Numbered from the stretch's first letter, positions 46,948-60,424 are shown. The stretch: 64,000 bases of DNA from Alkalihalobacillus sp. LMS6 (GCF_024362765.1 NZ_CP093302.1:120001-184000), one strand, 5' to 3'. Numbers and translations are program-made. The notes: generated by a model not told the origin, from the letters alone.

Positions 46948-46948
<1 letters not shown>
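46508..46948 (+). CDS. rplO: Ribosomal protein uL15
   Basis: uL15 binds several 23S domains and is a late assembly hub. The 146-residue protein has the glycine and arginine-rich start [20 protein letters not shown] and the [15 protein letters not shown] block. It overlaps the secY start by one base (TAATG). Confidence 0.97.
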
Positions 46949-49723
<2,775 letters not shown>

Positions 49724-49796
49724 GTTTTCAGGTAAGATAGAATGTCTGTGTAGTTCTGGATTTGTTAGCATCTAACTCGAAGGGAGGAAACTACCC

Positions 49797-50015
49797 ATGG
49801 CGAAAGAAGACGTTATTGAAGTTGAAGGTACGGTTATCGAGCCACTTCCAAACGCAATGTTTCGTGTTGAACTTGAGAACGGTCATAAAATTCTTGCGCA
49901 TGTATCTGGGAAAATTCGTATGCACTTTATCCGCATTTTGCCTGGTGATAAAGTGACAATTGAGCTTTCTCCTTATGATCTAACGCGTGGAAGAATTACG
50001 TACCGCTATAAATAA
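49797..50015 (+). CDS. infA: Translation initiation factor IF-1
   Basis: IF-1 occupies the ribosomal A site during initiation. The 72-residue S1/OB-fold protein has [36 protein letters not shown] and the end [10 protein letters not shown]. It lies 73 bases after map; no KOW-type small gene intervenes as in some bacilli. Confidence 0.97.
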   Translation: MAKEDVIEVEGTVIEPLPNAMFRVELENGHKILAHVSGKIRMHFIRILPGDKVTIELSPYDLTRGRITYRYK

Positions 50016-50162
<147 letters not shown>

Positions 50163-50184
50163 ACGATAAGGAGGTGCCGAGCCT

Positions 50185-50550
50185 ATGGCACGTGTTGCAG
50201 GTGTTGACATTCCACGCGATAAGCGCGTTGTAATTTCACTTACGTACGTATTCGGTATTGGTAAATCAACAGCAGCGAAAGTTCTTGAAACTGCTGGTAT
50301 TGATCAGAATACACGTGTTCGCGATTTGACTGAGGAAGAACTTGGTCGTATCCGTGAAGCTGTTGAAAGTTTTCAAGTTGAAGGGGATCTTCGTCGTGAA
50401 GTGTCTCTAAACATTAAGCGTCTAATTGAAATTGGAAGCTACCGTGGAATCCGTCATCGTCGTGGATTGCCCGTTCGTGGACAAAATTCAAAAAACAACG
50501 CTCGTACGCGCAAAGGTCCAGCTCGTACAGTAGCGAACAAGAAAAAATAG
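50185..50550 (+). CDS. rpsM: Ribosomal protein uS13
   Basis: uS13 forms intersubunit bridges from the 30S head and its tail contacts P-site tRNA. The 121-residue protein has [20 protein letters not shown] and the basic tail [20 protein letters not shown]. Confidence 0.97.
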   Translation: MARVAGVDIPRDKRVVISLTYVFGIGKSTAAKVLETAGIDQNTRVRDLTEEELGRIREAVESFQVEGDLRREVSLNIKRLIEIGSYRGIRHRRGLPVRGQNSKNNARTRKGPARTVANKKK

Positions 50551-50569
50551 ATAGGAGGGAACAAATCAT

Positions 50570-50962
50570 ATGGCTAAGAAAACGAATACTCGTCCAAAGC
50601 GTCGTCAAAAGAAAAATATTGATACAGGAATGGCTCACATTCGCTCAACGTTCAATAACACAATTGTGACGATCACTGATACGCATGGTAATGCAATCTC
50701 TTGGGCAAGTGCTGGTGCTTTAGGATTTAAAGGTTCTCGTAAGTCTACTCCTTTCGCTGCACAAATGGCGGCTGAAACTGCTGCGAAAACAGCAATGGAG
50801 CACGGCATGAAGGTAATCGAGGTATCTGTAAAAGGTCCTGGAGCTGGTCGTGAAGCGGCTATCCGTTCATTACAAGCAGTTGGGTTAGAGGTTAACATGA
50901 TCAAAGACGTAACACCTGTTCCTCATAACGGCTGTCGCCCGCCGAAACGTCGCAGAGTATAA
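50570..50962 (+). CDS. rpsK: Ribosomal protein uS11
   Basis: uS11 is on the 30S platform near the E-site mRNA. The 130-residue protein has [20 protein letters not shown] and the signature end [18 protein letters not shown]. It is followed by a 172-base gap with a promoter for rpoA. Confidence 0.97.
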   Translation: MAKKTNTRPKRRQKKNIDTGMAHIRSTFNNTIVTITDTHGNAISWASAGALGFKGSRKSTPFAAQMAAETAAKTAMEHGMKVIEVSVKGPGAGREAAIRSLQAVGLEVNMIKDVTPVPHNGCRPPKRRRV

Positions 50963-50974
50963 TAAAATCAATCA

Positions 50975-51004
50975 TTGTATAGATTTCTTAGTAGTGTCTA
51001 TAAT
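50975..51004 (+). promoter_or_regulatory. Probable sigma-A promoter of rpoA-rplQ
   Basis: TTGTAT at 50975 and a perfect TATAAT at 50999 are 18 bases apart. The 120-base leader that follows has a GATTGTCC / GGGCAATC hairpin near 51071 without a T run. Confidence 0.5.
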
Positions 51005-51134
51005 GGATAAGACGAGATCTATTAGACAATGAAGGTTAGACTAATAGGCATTGCTCATGGGAAGGCTTAATGATTGTCCTTTGGGCAATCCTTGTGTTTA
51101 CCAGAGTTCGACGTTTTGAAGGAGGGTTTGTTTA

Positions 51135-52079
51135 ATGATTGAAATTGAAAAGCCGAATATTGAGACGGTTGAAGTTAGTGAAGATGCAACATACGGCAAG
51201 TTTGTTGTTGAGCCCCTTGAACGTGGTTATGGAACAACACTAGGAAACTCCTTACGTCGCATTCTACTATCATCGCTTCCTGGTGCAGCTGTATCTTCAG
51301 TTCAAATTGACGGTGTCCTACATGAATTCTCAACAATTGAGGGTGTCGTGGAAGATGTGACAACGATCATTTTGAACCTTAAGAAACTAGCTTTAAAGAT
51401 TTACTCGGATGATGAGAAAACACTTGAAATTGATGTTCAAGGTGAAGGCGATGTTACAGCTGGAGACTTGACTCACGATAGTGATGTAGAAATTTTAAAT
51501 CCTGAGCTTCATATCGCTACGCTTACAAAAGGAGCATCGTTCCGCATGCGCCTTCAGGCAAAACGCGGTCGAGGATATATCCTTGCTGATGGAAATAAAA
51601 GCGACGACCAGCCAATTGGCGTTCTTCCAATTGACTCGATCTATACACCGGTGGCGCGTGTAAACTATCAAGTTGAAAATACACGTGTTGGGCAAGTCAC
51701 AAACTATGATAAACTAACCCTTGATGTATGGACCGATGGAAGCACTCGCCCTGAAGAAGCAGTATCTCTTGGAGCGAAAATCCTAACAGAGCATTTAAAT
51801 ATTTTCGTAGGCTTAACGGATCAAGCACAAAATGCGGAAATCATGGTTGAGAAGGAAGAAGACCAAAAAGAAAAAGTCTTGGAGATGACGATTGAAGAGC
51901 TTGATCTTTCTGTTCGTTCTTATAACTGTCTAAAGCGTGCTGGTATCAATACGGTACAAGAGCTTACGCATAAAACAGAAGAAGACATGATGAAAGTTCG
52001 TAACCTTGGACGTAAGTCTCTAGAAGAAGTACAAGAGAAGCTAGGCGAGTTAGGTCTCGGGCTTCGTAACGAAGAATAA
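51135..52079 (+). CDS. rpoA: RNA polymerase alpha subunit
   Basis: The alpha dimer nucleates RNA polymerase assembly, and its C-terminal domain binds UP elements and activators. The 314-residue protein has the N-terminal dimer domain with [20 protein letters not shown] and the C-terminal domain with [20 protein letters not shown] and the [12 protein letters not shown] helix. The acidic linker is [10 protein letters not shown]. Confidence 0.98.
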   Translation: MIEIEKPNIETVEVSEDATYGKFVVEPLERGYGTTLGNSLRRILLSSLPGAAVSSVQIDGVLHEFSTIEGVVEDVTTIILNLKKLALKIYSDDEKTLEIDVQGEGDVTAGDLTHDSDVEILNPELHIATLTKGASFRMRLQAKRGRGYILADGNKSDDQPIGVLPIDSIYTPVARVNYQVENTRVGQVTNYDKLTLDVWTDGSTRPEEAVSLGAKILTEHLNIFVGLTDQAQNAEIMVEKEEDQKEKVLEMTIEELDLSVRSYNCLKRAGINTVQELTHKTEEDMMKVRNLGRKSLEEVQEKLGELGLGLRNEE

Positions 52080-52111
52080 TTGTTTTTTTGGGTTAAAGGA
52101 GGGAATATAGC

Positions 52112-52474
52112 ATGGCATACGCAAAACTTGGTCGTACAAGTTCACAACGTAAGGCGTTGCTACGTGATTTAGTAACAGATTTAATTATTAATGAGCGTAT
52201 TGAAACGACTGAAGCTAAAGCAAAAGAATTGCGTCCACTCGTTGAAAAAATGGTGACATTAGGTAAACGTGGAGACCTTCATTCTCGTCGTCAAGCAGCA
52301 TCTTTCGTACGTAAAGAAGTTGCAAACGAAGAAAATGGTCAAGACGCAATCCAAAAGCTATTCGCTGAGATTGCGCCTCGCTTTGAAGAGCGTCAAGGTG
52401 GATACACACGCATTCTTAAAGTTGGTCCTCGTCGCGGAGACGGTGCACCAATGGCAATTATTGAGTTCGTATAA
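52112..52474 (+). CDS. rplQ: Ribosomal protein bL17
   Basis: bL17 lies close to the tunnel exit. The 120-residue protein begins [19 protein letters not shown] and has the [20 protein letters not shown] end. It is the last gene of the alpha operon and is followed by a terminator. Confidence 0.97.
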   Translation: MAYAKLGRTSSQRKALLRDLVTDLIINERIETTEAKAKELRPLVEKMVTLGKRGDLHSRRQAASFVRKEVANEENGQDAIQKLFAEIAPRFEERQGGYTRILKVGPRRGDGAPMAIIEFV

Positions 52475-52496
52475 AGAACTCATGTAAGCGGCGATT

Positions 52497-52550
52497 AAGG
52501 GCAGGAGATTATGGAAGCAAGAAGCTTTCTTCACTCTATGCCCTTTTTTG
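52497..52550 (+). terminator. Terminator after rplQ
   Basis: AAGGGCA pairs with TGCCCTT around an inner GAAG / CTTC hairpin, followed by a T run. It separates the ribosomal cluster from ecfA1. Confidence 0.85.
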
Positions 52551-52571
52551 TTTTAGAAAGGAATAGGCTTG

Positions 52572-53372
52572 ATGCTTGCCATAAAAGACGTTTCTTTTTC
52601 ATACAACAGTGAAGACCCCCTCATTAAGCACGTCTCGCTCACACTTTATGAAGGCGAACGGGTAGCGATTATCGGCAAAAGTGGCTCGGGCAAATCAACA
52701 CTTGGAAAGCTGATAAAGGGATTACTCACACCGACAGAGGGCTCAATAGAGTTTAGCAATAATCTTCGTGGTGCTGACATTGGGTTTTTGTTTCAAAATC
52801 CAGATAATCAAATGGTGCGCCCGATTGTAGAAGATGATTTAGCCTTTGGTCTAGAAAACCAGTCCGTTCAAGCAAGTGAAATTAGCAAGCGAATTGACAC
52901 GTATGGAAAAAAGCTAGACATTCATCATTTGCGAACTCGACCAATAAATGAATTATCTGGTGGACAAAAACAACGTGTAGCGTTGGCTGGAATTCTGATT
53001 CTTGAACCAAAGTGGTTAATCTTAGATGAAGCCACTGCCATGATTGATCCAGAGGGACGAAAAGAGATTTTGCAGTATATGGATCAACTTCAGCATGAGG
53101 GTACGTCGATTGTAACGATAACCCACGACGCGGAAGAAGTGGCTAAATGCACACGTATCATTGGACTAGTGGATGGGGAGATTGGTTTTGATGGATCGTT
53201 ACTGCCATTACTCGATGATCCAAAGATTATGGAGGAATTAGGTCTTGATGCTCCATTTCTTTATACGTTAATTAACGATCTAAATGCAAATGGAATCCAT
53301 GTAAATAAGAACGCCATAACATCGGATGAGGAGCTATGTGATGCATTATGGAGGTTTGCTTTAAAAACGTAA
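52572..53372 (+). CDS. ecfA1: ECF transporter ATPase EcfA1
   Basis: EcfA1 is one of two ABC ATPases that power shared energy-coupling-factor vitamin and metal transporters. The 266-residue protein has Walker A GKSGSGKST, signature LSGGQKQRV and Walker B LILDEATA, then the switch histidine in ITHDAEE. I chose ATG 52572 rather than the TTG at 52569 because of spacing from GAAAGGAA. It overlaps ecfA2 by 25 bases. Confidence 0.95.
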   Translation: MLAIKDVSFSYNSEDPLIKHVSLTLYEGERVAIIGKSGSGKSTLGKLIKGLLTPTEGSIEFSNNLRGADIGFLFQNPDNQMVRPIVEDDLAFGLENQSVQASEISKRIDTYGKKLDIHHLRTRPINELSGGQKQRVALAGILILEPKWLILDEATAMIDPEGRKEILQYMDQLQHEGTSIVTITHDAEEVAKCTRIIGLVDGEIGFDGSLLPLLDDPKIMEELGLDAPFLYTLINDLNANGIHVNKNAITSDEELCDALWRFALKT

Positions 53373-54196
53373 GTTACCAATATGCAACAAGACAAACAAC
53401 GCAACGACATGCTTTGCAGACGATCAATTTACACATCCCAAAGCTCAGTTTTACAGCGGTAGTTGGTAAGACTGGGTCAGGCAAATCGACACTTGCTCAA
53501 TTAATAAGTGGTGTACTGGAGCCAACTATGGGTACGGTACTTGTTAACGGGGAAAATATTCATGACCATCAACATGTCCGAGCGTTAGACGAAATTGGGT
53601 ATGTGTTTCAATACCCGGAGCAGCAGTTATTTGCTGATACCGTCTACGAAGAATTAGCATTTGGTTTACAGCTTAAAGGTGAGCGAAAAGAATGTATTCA
53701 AGAAAAGGTTGCGAACACCCTCGATATGGTCGAATTAGATCCATCTATTTTAAAGCGCTCGCCCTTTCATTTATCAGGTGGACAAATGCGACGGGTGGCC
53801 ATCGCTGCCATTTTAATTATGAGACCTAAGCTATTGATATTGGATGAACCAACATCAGGACTTGATCCTAAATTAAAGCATGGGATGATGGATGTGTTTC
53901 GACGTTACCAGCAACAAGAGCGTGCAACCATCTGGATGGTGACTCACTCCATGGATGATGTCGCTTTATATTGTGACTACTGTATTGCCTTAAGCGAAGG
54001 AAAACTGGTTGGTGTTGGTAAAACAGCTGATGTACTCGTGAGCGGAAATGTACCATATCCCCGAGCGATGGCATTCGCAAACAACTTGGTTCATGACAAA
54101 GGATCGGTTCCTTTCTTAAAAACAGCTGAAGAAGTCGCTGACTGGGTCGCCACCTCATGGCTAAAAAATGTAGGGAATCAAGCAGATGACAAGTAG
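53348..54196 (+). CDS. ecfA2: ECF transporter ATPase EcfA2
   Basis: EcfA2 pairs with EcfA1 on the membrane subunit EcfT. The 282-residue protein has GKTGSGKST near residue 40, LSGGQMRRV near 145, LLILDEPTSG and the THSMDD switch histidine. The Q-loop reads VFQYPEQQLF, as is usual for EcfA2. It starts inside ecfA1 and overlaps ecfT by 11 bases, so all three are coupled. Confidence 0.96.
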   Translation: MEVCFKNVSYQYATRQTTQRHALQTINLHIPKLSFTAVVGKTGSGKSTLAQLISGVLEPTMGTVLVNGENIHDHQHVRALDEIGYVFQYPEQQLFADTVYEELAFGLQLKGERKECIQEKVANTLDMVELDPSILKRSPFHLSGGQMRRVAIAAILIMRPKLLILDEPTSGLDPKLKHGMMDVFRRYQQQERATIWMVTHSMDDVALYCDYCIALSEGKLVGVGKTADVLVSGNVPYPRAMAFANNLVHDKGSVPFLKTAEEVADWVATSWLKNVGNQADDK

Positions 54197-54983
54197 AAAA
54201 TCTTTGGTTGTTGGCGATTATATTGAAAGAGATTCGATCATTCATGCGCTTGATCCAAGGGTGAAACTTATTAGCACCTTTTTATTTGCGCTTGTGTTGT
54301 TCTTTGTTACGTCAATGGGCGCCATTTTTGTAGCGTCACTTTTAGTTGGCGTCTTAATCGGTTTTAGCCGACTCCCAGTAAAAATGATAATCCGGTCATT
54401 GATGCCAGTAGCTGTTTTTCTAATCGTGTTTTCACTTTTTCAGGTTGTTGTCATTCAAGAGGGACAAGTCTTGTTCTCAATCGGACCTCTTGCTATTTCC
54501 GATGAAGGGATAACGATGGCTAGTTTATTTATGTGGCGAACGCTTATGCTTTTCCTCATTGCGATCGTCATGACAGCAACTACAAGTTCGTACCAATTAA
54601 CACAAGGCATTGAGTTACTATTAAACCCATTAAAAAACCTTCGCGTTCCGGTAAGAGATCTGGCAACGATGGTGTCGATCTCCTTACGCTTTATTCCCAT
54701 ATTGCGTGATGAACTACACTTGATTCAACAAGCGCAACGGACGAGAGGGTATATTCGTTATAACACATCTATAAAAAATCGAATCAAGTTGTTCATTCCT
54801 TTGCTTGTCCCGCTCCTTGTTCGTGCATTAAAGCGAGCAGAAGAATTAGGAGAAGCAATGGAGGCAAGAGGCTACAGTAGTCGAGGCACCTATACAATGT
54901 GGAAACAGAAAAAATGGCAAGGAAAAGATTCCTGCGCACTTTCAGTTAGTATTGTAGTGGCATGTCTTGTTCTATGGCTTTAG
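54186..54983 (+). CDS. ecfT: ECF transporter membrane subunit EcfT
   Basis: EcfT joins the ATPase pair to interchangeable substrate-binding S components encoded elsewhere. The 265-residue protein has about five membrane helices and the two coupling-helix motifs, SLRFIPILRDELHLIQQAQR near residue 160 and RALKRAEELGEAMEARGY near 218, each with an Ala/Gly-Arg tip. No S component is in the window. Confidence 0.96.
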   Translation: MTSRKSLVVGDYIERDSIIHALDPRVKLISTFLFALVLFFVTSMGAIFVASLLVGVLIGFSRLPVKMIIRSLMPVAVFLIVFSLFQVVVIQEGQVLFSIGPLAISDEGITMASLFMWRTLMLFLIAIVMTATTSSYQLTQGIELLLNPLKNLRVPVRDLATMVSISLRFIPILRDELHLIQQAQRTRGYIRYNTSIKNRIKLFIPLLVPLLVRALKRAEELGEAMEARGYSSRGTYTMWKQKKWQGKDSCALSVSIVVACLVLWL

Positions 54984-55000
54984 TAAAAAGGAGAGAAATC

Positions 55001-55774
55001 ATGGCAAGGTATGCATGCAAGCTTGCTTACGATGGCACTGAATTCAGTGGTTATCAAGTGCAGCCTGAAAAAAGAACGGTTCAAGCTGTTGTCGAGCACG
55101 CTTTGGAAAAAATTCATAAAGGGCAGCCTGTCCCTGTCACAGCATCAGGAAGAACCGATGCAGGTGTTCATGCAAAGGCACAAGTGATTCATTTTGACTC
55201 TACTCTACAAATGGAGCAACGAAACTGGCTTCAAGCGTTAAATGCACATCTACCATCTGACGTCGTTGTAGAACAAGTAAGTGAAGTGGAAGAGGACTTT
55301 CACGCACGCTTTCAACCAATTGGAAAAGAATATCGTTACTATATTCATCACGGCGATGTGCCGAATGTATTTCGACGGAACCACGCGTTGCACAGCAAAC
55401 AACCACTTGATGTTCCTGCTATGCAGACAGCTGCGCAATATCTATTAGGAACACACGACTTTTCGGCTTTTTGTGCAGCGAACACAGCAGTTGTGGACAA
55501 AGTTCGGACAATCACAAATGTATCAATACAACCGAATGATGGAGAACTAGAATTTTCTATTAGAGGAAATGGGTTTCTTTACAACATGGTTCGGATCATT
55601 GTTGGAACCTTAATCGAAGTGGGGACAGGCAAGCGAACAGCAAAAGATATGGAGACGATTTTAGCTAGTCAGGATCGTACTCAAGCAGGTAAAACAGCAG
55701 CTGCCCAAGGCTTATTTTTGTGGCATGTTGATTATGAAACAGACCCTTTCAAAAAAGAGGAAACACCCGGATAA
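55001..55774 (+). CDS. truA: tRNA pseudouridine synthase TruA
   Basis: TruA makes pseudouridine at positions 38-40 of tRNA anticodon stems. The 257-residue protein has LAYDGTEFSGYQVQPEKRTV near the start and the catalytic aspartate in TASGRTDAGVHA near residue 53. ATG 55001 follows AAAAGGAGAG; the frame extends back into ecfT without a site. Confidence 0.96.
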   Translation: MARYACKLAYDGTEFSGYQVQPEKRTVQAVVEHALEKIHKGQPVPVTASGRTDAGVHAKAQVIHFDSTLQMEQRNWLQALNAHLPSDVVVEQVSEVEEDFHARFQPIGKEYRYYIHHGDVPNVFRRNHALHSKQPLDVPAMQTAAQYLLGTHDFSAFCAANTAVVDKVRTITNVSIQPNDGELEFSIRGNGFLYNMVRIIVGTLIEVGTGKRTAKDMETILASQDRTQAGKTAAAQGLFLWHVDYETDPFKKEETPG

Positions 55775-55790
55775 GTTTTTATAAAATAAA

Positions 55791-55819
55791 TTGACATTAT
55801 TCCTTATATATTGTATGAT
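55791..55819 (+). promoter_or_regulatory. Sigma-A promoter of rplM-rpsI
   Basis: A perfect TTGACA at 55791 and TATGAT at 55814 are 17 bases apart. Confidence 0.82.
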
Positions 55820-55829
55820 GTTAGATGGT

Positions 55830-55953
55830 AATTCTAAAGACCCACTGCCCCGGGTTGCGGAATGAAATCACAATAACGCCTTGTGTTTCTTGAACAGCCA
55901 GCTTAAAAAACACAAGCACTGAATAGAGAATAAACAACACTTGTTTTATTATT
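55830..55953 (+). promoter_or_regulatory. L13 leader of rplM-rpsI
   Basis: This leader of about 120 bases, with ACCCACTGCCCCGGGTTGCG near 55840 and a later AACACAAGCACTGAATAG block, resembles the Firmicute L13 leader thought to let L13 repress its own mRNA. The CTTGTGTTT / AAACACAAG stem (about 55883 and 55909) is visible. Identification is by pattern and location. Confidence 0.7.
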
Positions 55954-55966
55954 AGGAGGTTTAATG

Positions 55967-56404
55967 ATGCGTACAACATATATGGCAAAGCCAAACGAAG
56001 TTGAGCGTAAGTGGTACGTTGTTGACGCTGAAGGTCAAACGCTTGGTCGTCTATCTTCAGAAGTTGCTTCAATCCTACGCGGAAAACACAAACCAACATT
56101 TACACCACATGTAGACACAGGGGATCACGTAATCATCTTGAATGCAAGCAAAATCCAGTTAACTGGTAACAAGCTTCAAGATAAGATCTACTACCGTCAC
56201 ACGAACCACCCAGGTGGACTTAAGCAAACAGCTGCACACGAAATGCGTGCAAACAAGCCTGAGCGTATGCTTGAGCTAGCGATCAAAGGAATGCTTCCAA
56301 AGAACACTTTAGGTCGTAAGCAAGGCATGAAGCTTCATGTATATGCAGGTTCTGAACACAATCATCAAGCACAAAAACCAGAAGCGTACGAGCTTCGCGG
56401 TTAA
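55967..56404 (+). CDS. rplM: Ribosomal protein uL13
   Basis: uL13 is an early 50S assembly protein. From ATG 55967 it has 145 residues, the same as in Bacillus subtilis, starting [23 protein letters not shown] 55964 is directly before it and gives one more residue, but its spacing from AGGAGG is only four bases. The block [20 protein letters not shown] is typical. Confidence 0.96.
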   Translation: MRTTYMAKPNEVERKWYVVDAEGQTLGRLSSEVASILRGKHKPTFTPHVDTGDHVIILNASKIQLTGNKLQDKIYYRHTNHPGGLKQTAAHEMRANKPERMLELAIKGMLPKNTLGRKQGMKLHVYAGSEHNHQAQKPEAYELRG

Positions 56405-56424
56405 TCTTTAGGAGGTAATGGATT

Positions 56425-56817
56425 ATGGCTCAAGTACAATACTACGGCACAGGTCGTCGTAAGCATTCTGTAGCACGTGTTCGTCTCGTTCCTGGTGACG
56501 GTACAATCGTTGTAAACGGTCGTTCTCTTGACGAATATTTCGGTCTTGACACATTAAAGCTTATCGTGAAACAACCACTTGTTGAAACAGGTGTAACTGA
56601 TCAATACAATGTACACGTTAATGTAAACGGAGGCGGCTTCACTGGTCAAGCTGGTGCGATCCGTCATGGTGTAGCGCGTGCGCTACTTCAAGTAGACCCT
56701 GACAACCGTCCAACGTTAAAGTCTGCTGGCTTCTTAACGCGTGATGCTCGTATGAAAGAGCGTAAAAAATACGGTCTTAAAGCAGCACGTCGTGCGCCTC
56801 AGTTCTCAAAACGTTAA
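56425..56817 (+). CDS. rpsI: Ribosomal protein uS9
   Basis: uS9 reaches with its C-terminal tail to the P-site tRNA; the tail here ends QFSKR as expected. The 130-residue protein has [19 protein letters not shown] near the start and [20 protein letters not shown]. It lies 20 bases after rplM and is followed by a terminator. Confidence 0.97.
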   Translation: MAQVQYYGTGRRKHSVARVRLVPGDGTIVVNGRSLDEYFGLDTLKLIVKQPLVETGVTDQYNVHVNVNGGGFTGQAGAIRHGVARALLQVDPDNRPTLKSAGFLTRDARMKERKKYGLKAARRAPQFSKR

Positions 56818-56839
56818 TATACTTGCTATATCAATGTTT

Positions 56840-56876
56840 ACCCTCTTTGCCCTTCTGGAGCAGAGAGGGTTTTTTG
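56840..56876 (+). terminator. Terminator after rpsI
   Basis: ACCCTCT pairs with AGAGGGT around an inner GC / GC pair, followed by TTTTTT. Confidence 0.88.
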
Positions 56877-57209
56877 TTCAAATCGATGCAAATTGGTTTG
56901 AACGGTATAAAGCACTTAAAAGATTTAAAGCATCAGCATCTTGCTGGTGCTTATTTTCTGTCATTTTTACCACAGTTCTGAATAAAGGATTGTTGTTGAT
57001 TTTGCAATTCAAAAAAAGAAAAATGTACTCAAGTTTAGGTACATTCGTTTAATAATTTGTCATTTGGAGATAATTTTGATAGTGTTGTTTTTAAAGGGGT
57101 TTCATTTTGCTCGTAAAAGTTCAGTCCCCTTTAATTCAGTGTCAAAAAGTGGTTAAGATTTTTATACCATATATTCAGTTTAATGTTTTAGAAATAGGGA
57201 GGAAAAGCA
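56877..57209 (+). other. Gene-free stretch before the lipoprotein gene
   Basis: This region holds no believable gene; short frames here lack ribosome binding sites. An 11-pair hairpin (AAGCATCAGCA / TGCTGGTGCTT, 56928-56952) is followed by ATTTTC and may be a backup terminator. A hairpin AATGTAC / GTACATT lies at 57022-57045. GTTTAA at 57047 with GGAGAT 13 bases later is a weak sigma-B-like candidate for the next gene. No good sigma-A promoter is seen. Confidence 0.5.
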
Positions 57210-58514
57210 ATGACGAAAGTTTCGTGGTCAAGATTAATGTCTTTGACAATGCTGATGTTTGTATTGACTTTGGCAGCATGTGGCAATGGTGATACTTCAG
57301 ATGAAGAATCAACGGATAACTCGGATGCTGATACAGAAGAAAGTGTTGACGAAGGCGCTGATGAAAGTACAGATAATAGTGCAGAGTCTGAACCAAAAGT
57401 TACTGAGTTTGAACCAGCATTTCCAGAACAAACAAGAGCACCTGAAGTAGAGACTGAAACAGAACTTGATGTGGAAGTTGTTGTAGAGGATCTTGGTGTG
57501 TCTTGGGGTATGGAAGAGTTTGATACAAACCGCTTACTTGTAACGCAAAGAGATTCAGCAGAACTGCTTATTGTAGACCTTGAAGATGGCTCTGTTTCAG
57601 ATCCAATCGAAGGTACACCAGAAGTAAATAACGAAGGTCAAGGTGGTTTACTTGATGTAACCATTGCACCTGATTTTGACGAATCAAGATTAGTATTTAT
57701 GACGTTTGCTCAAGATGTTGAAGGTGGCACTGTAACGGCTGTCGGTAAAGGTGTTTTATCAGAAGATGAAGCTTCACTTGAAGATTTTGAAGTAATCTTC
57801 CAAGCAGAACCAGCATATGATGGTGACTTACACTATGGTGGACGTATTATCTTTGATGATGAAGACAACTTGTTTTTAACAACTGGTGAGCGTTCAGATG
57901 ATCCGATTCGCGAACGTGCACAAGACTTAGATGCTTACTTAGGTAAAGTCATTCACATTACACAAGATGGTGAAGCAGTAGATACGAATCCATTTATTGA
58001 TGATGAAGACGCGCTAGATGGTATTTACAGCTACGGTCACCGTAATATTCAAGGTGTGGACTTCCACCCTGAAACAGAAGACTTATGGATTGTTGAATTT
58101 GGCCCACAAGCTGGGGACGAATTGAATATTATTGAACCAGGTAATAACTATGGTTGGCCAATTGTTTCCTATGGGATTGAGTACACTGGTGAATTAGTTA
58201 ATGATGGTATTTCAGAACACGAAGAGCAAGGCTTTATTGAACCAAGATATTATTGGGATCCAACAAGTGCACCAAGTGGGATGTCATTCTATGATAACGA
58301 CGCCATTCCTGAATGGGAGAACAACTTGTTTATTGGTGGTTTAGCACCGAGCTACATTGTACGTGTCGTGATTGAAGATGACCTTATCGTTGGAGAAGAA
58401 CGCCTACTAACTGACGAAGGCGAACGTTTCCGTGATATTCTTGTAACGGAGGATGGCGCGCTAATTGCAAGCACTGATGGCGGTTCAATTTATAAGGTTG
58501 CTGCAGCAGATTAA
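57210..58514 (+). CDS. Acidic lipoprotein, PQQ-dependent sugar (glucose/sorbosone) dehydrogenase family
   Basis: The 434-residue protein looks like a membrane-anchored extracellular member of the GSDH beta-propeller family. A signal peptide with lipobox LAAC (C24) is followed by a very acidic Ser/Asp/Glu linker to about residue 75. The propeller then shows WGMEEFDTNRLLVTQRD, LHYGGRIIFDDEDNLFLTTG (H208 at the place of the general base), YSYGHRNIQGVDFHP and GNNYGWP. Whether it binds PQQ and acts on sugars is unproven; no PQQ synthesis genes are near. It has AGGGAGGAAA before ATG and stands alone between rpsI and a convergent collagen-like gene. Confidence 0.85.
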   Translation: MTKVSWSRLMSLTMLMFVLTLAACGNGDTSDEESTDNSDADTEESVDEGADESTDNSAESEPKVTEFEPAFPEQTRAPEVETETELDVEVVVEDLGVSWGMEEFDTNRLLVTQRDSAELLIVDLEDGSVSDPIEGTPEVNNEGQGGLLDVTIAPDFDESRLVFMTFAQDVEGGTVTAVGKGVLSEDEASLEDFEVIFQAEPAYDGDLHYGGRIIFDDEDNLFLTTGERSDDPIRERAQDLDAYLGKVIHITQDGEAVDTNPFIDDEDALDGIYSYGHRNIQGVDFHPETEDLWIVEFGPQAGDELNIIEPGNNYGWPIVSYGIEYTGELVNDGISEHEEQGFIEPRYYWDPTSAPSGMSFYDNDAIPEWENNLFIGGLAPSYIVRVVIEDDLIVGEERLLTDEGERFRDILVTEDGALIASTDGGSIYKVAAAD

Positions 58515-58599
58515 GGTGACACATTTGAAGGCACAGAAGCAGAAAAGCATCTAACTTTATGTCGACGTTAGTCAATTAAGGTGCATGCCAATCGTAAAG

Positions 58600-58641
58600 A
58601 AGCAGGTGTTCATGGAAATCCATGAATGTCTGCTTTTTTTT
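58600..58641 (+). terminator. Terminator after the lipoprotein gene
   Basis: AAGCAG-(GTG)-TTCATGG pairs with CCATGAA-(TGT)-CTGCTT, then eight T residues follow. It lies about 85 bases after the stop. Confidence 0.9.
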
Positions 58642-58671
58642 GGAAGTTAAGAAAGTATATAAATTAGGAAT

Positions 58672-58701
58672 ACCATGAACCGCGTGTGCATGGTGTTTTT
58701 T
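58672..58701 (+). terminator. Second terminator-like hairpin
   Basis: ACCATG / CATGGT around AACCGCGTGTG is followed by a T run. It may back up the terminator at 58600. Confidence 0.55.
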
Positions 58702-58771
58702 ATTGATATTCTTTGAACGTTAATATATCACACAAGGCTCTCAAACTTAAGCTTGGGATTGTTTATGTAGG

Positions 58772-58799
58772 ACCCCCCATTGCAAAAGGGGAGTTTTTT
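58772..58799. terminator. Possible terminator between convergent genes
   Basis: CCCC and GGGG flank ATTGCAAAA-type sequence, with TTTTTT on the plus strand. The minus-strand gene ends three bases away at 58803. The hairpin is weak in both directions. Confidence 0.4.
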
Positions 58800-58802
58800 G
58801 AA

Positions 58803-59828
<1,026 letters not shown>

Positions 59829-59936
59829 GATTTATCTGGACAGAAATCATTGACAATTGATACAGGAATTGCTGATGAATCTGGCGTATGTGTGAAAACT
59901 CCCCGCTCATACTAGTTAAAAAAGGGGAAATGTAAG

Positions 59937-60368
59937 ATGAATCAAATTGTGTCAATCTCAGATAAACGACGGGAGAAAAAGTGGGATTTTGAGCGGAAAA
60001 TGCTTCGGAAAATCGATATTCGAAAGATGGAGACCAATATTCAAGACTGGATAAAACCAATTATGCCTTTTCATTTACAGGCGTATCCTTTTCTAATTGA
60101 TCAATGTATGGATGTCGTCATTGATGCCTTCTTGCTTGGGACGGAATTTGGCAAATTTGGGGTTCGAGGCGAGTCCGTAAATCATTCAAAGGGGCGTTGC
60201 CATGAACCTTTGGGACAGCTATCACACGATTTAGCAACCACGTTGTCGACATGGGGGAACAAAGGTGTAGAGGAATCCATGGTGATGGCGACGGACATGC
60301 TTGTTGGCTCTTGGTGGGAAAAGGGATTTGACGAATCCTTTAAAGCCCATAAAATGCGTTTAGTTTAA
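59937..60368 (+). CDS. ybaK: YbaK family protein (DUF2521)
   Basis: This 143-residue protein matches by position and pattern the Bacillus YbaK/DUF2521 family, found next to cwlD in spore formers. It has a charged N-terminal helix (SDKRREKKWDFERKML) and a helical C-terminal part (GTEFGKFGVRGESVNHSKGR). No signal peptide or membrane segment is seen. Function is unknown. AAAGGGGAA precedes the ATG at 59937. It is divergent from the collagen-like gene. Confidence 0.8.
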   Translation: MNQIVSISDKRREKKWDFERKMLRKIDIRKMETNIQDWIKPIMPFHLQAYPFLIDQCMDVVIDAFLLGTEFGKFGVRGESVNHSKGRCHEPLGQLSHDLATTLSTWGNKGVEESMVMATDMLVGSWWEKGFDESFKAHKMRLV

Positions 60369-60371
60369 TAA

Positions 60372-60399
60372 TCATATCTTCTTCTTGTCCACGTATATA
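60372..60399 (+). promoter_or_regulatory. Possible sigma-E promoter of cwlD
   Basis: TCATATC at 60372 resembles the sigma-E -35, and CGTATATA at 60392 is a partial match to its -10. The match is weak, but the gene is known in Bacillus subtilis to be expressed during sporulation. Confidence 0.3.
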
Positions 60400-60424
60400 T
60401 AAAGTGAGACAAGGGGGAGAGGAA

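Noticed and set aside
56792-57292. Short plus-strand frames between rpsI and the lipoprotein gene
   Set aside because: They overlap a terminator or the lipoprotein start, lack ribosome binding sites and show no family pattern.
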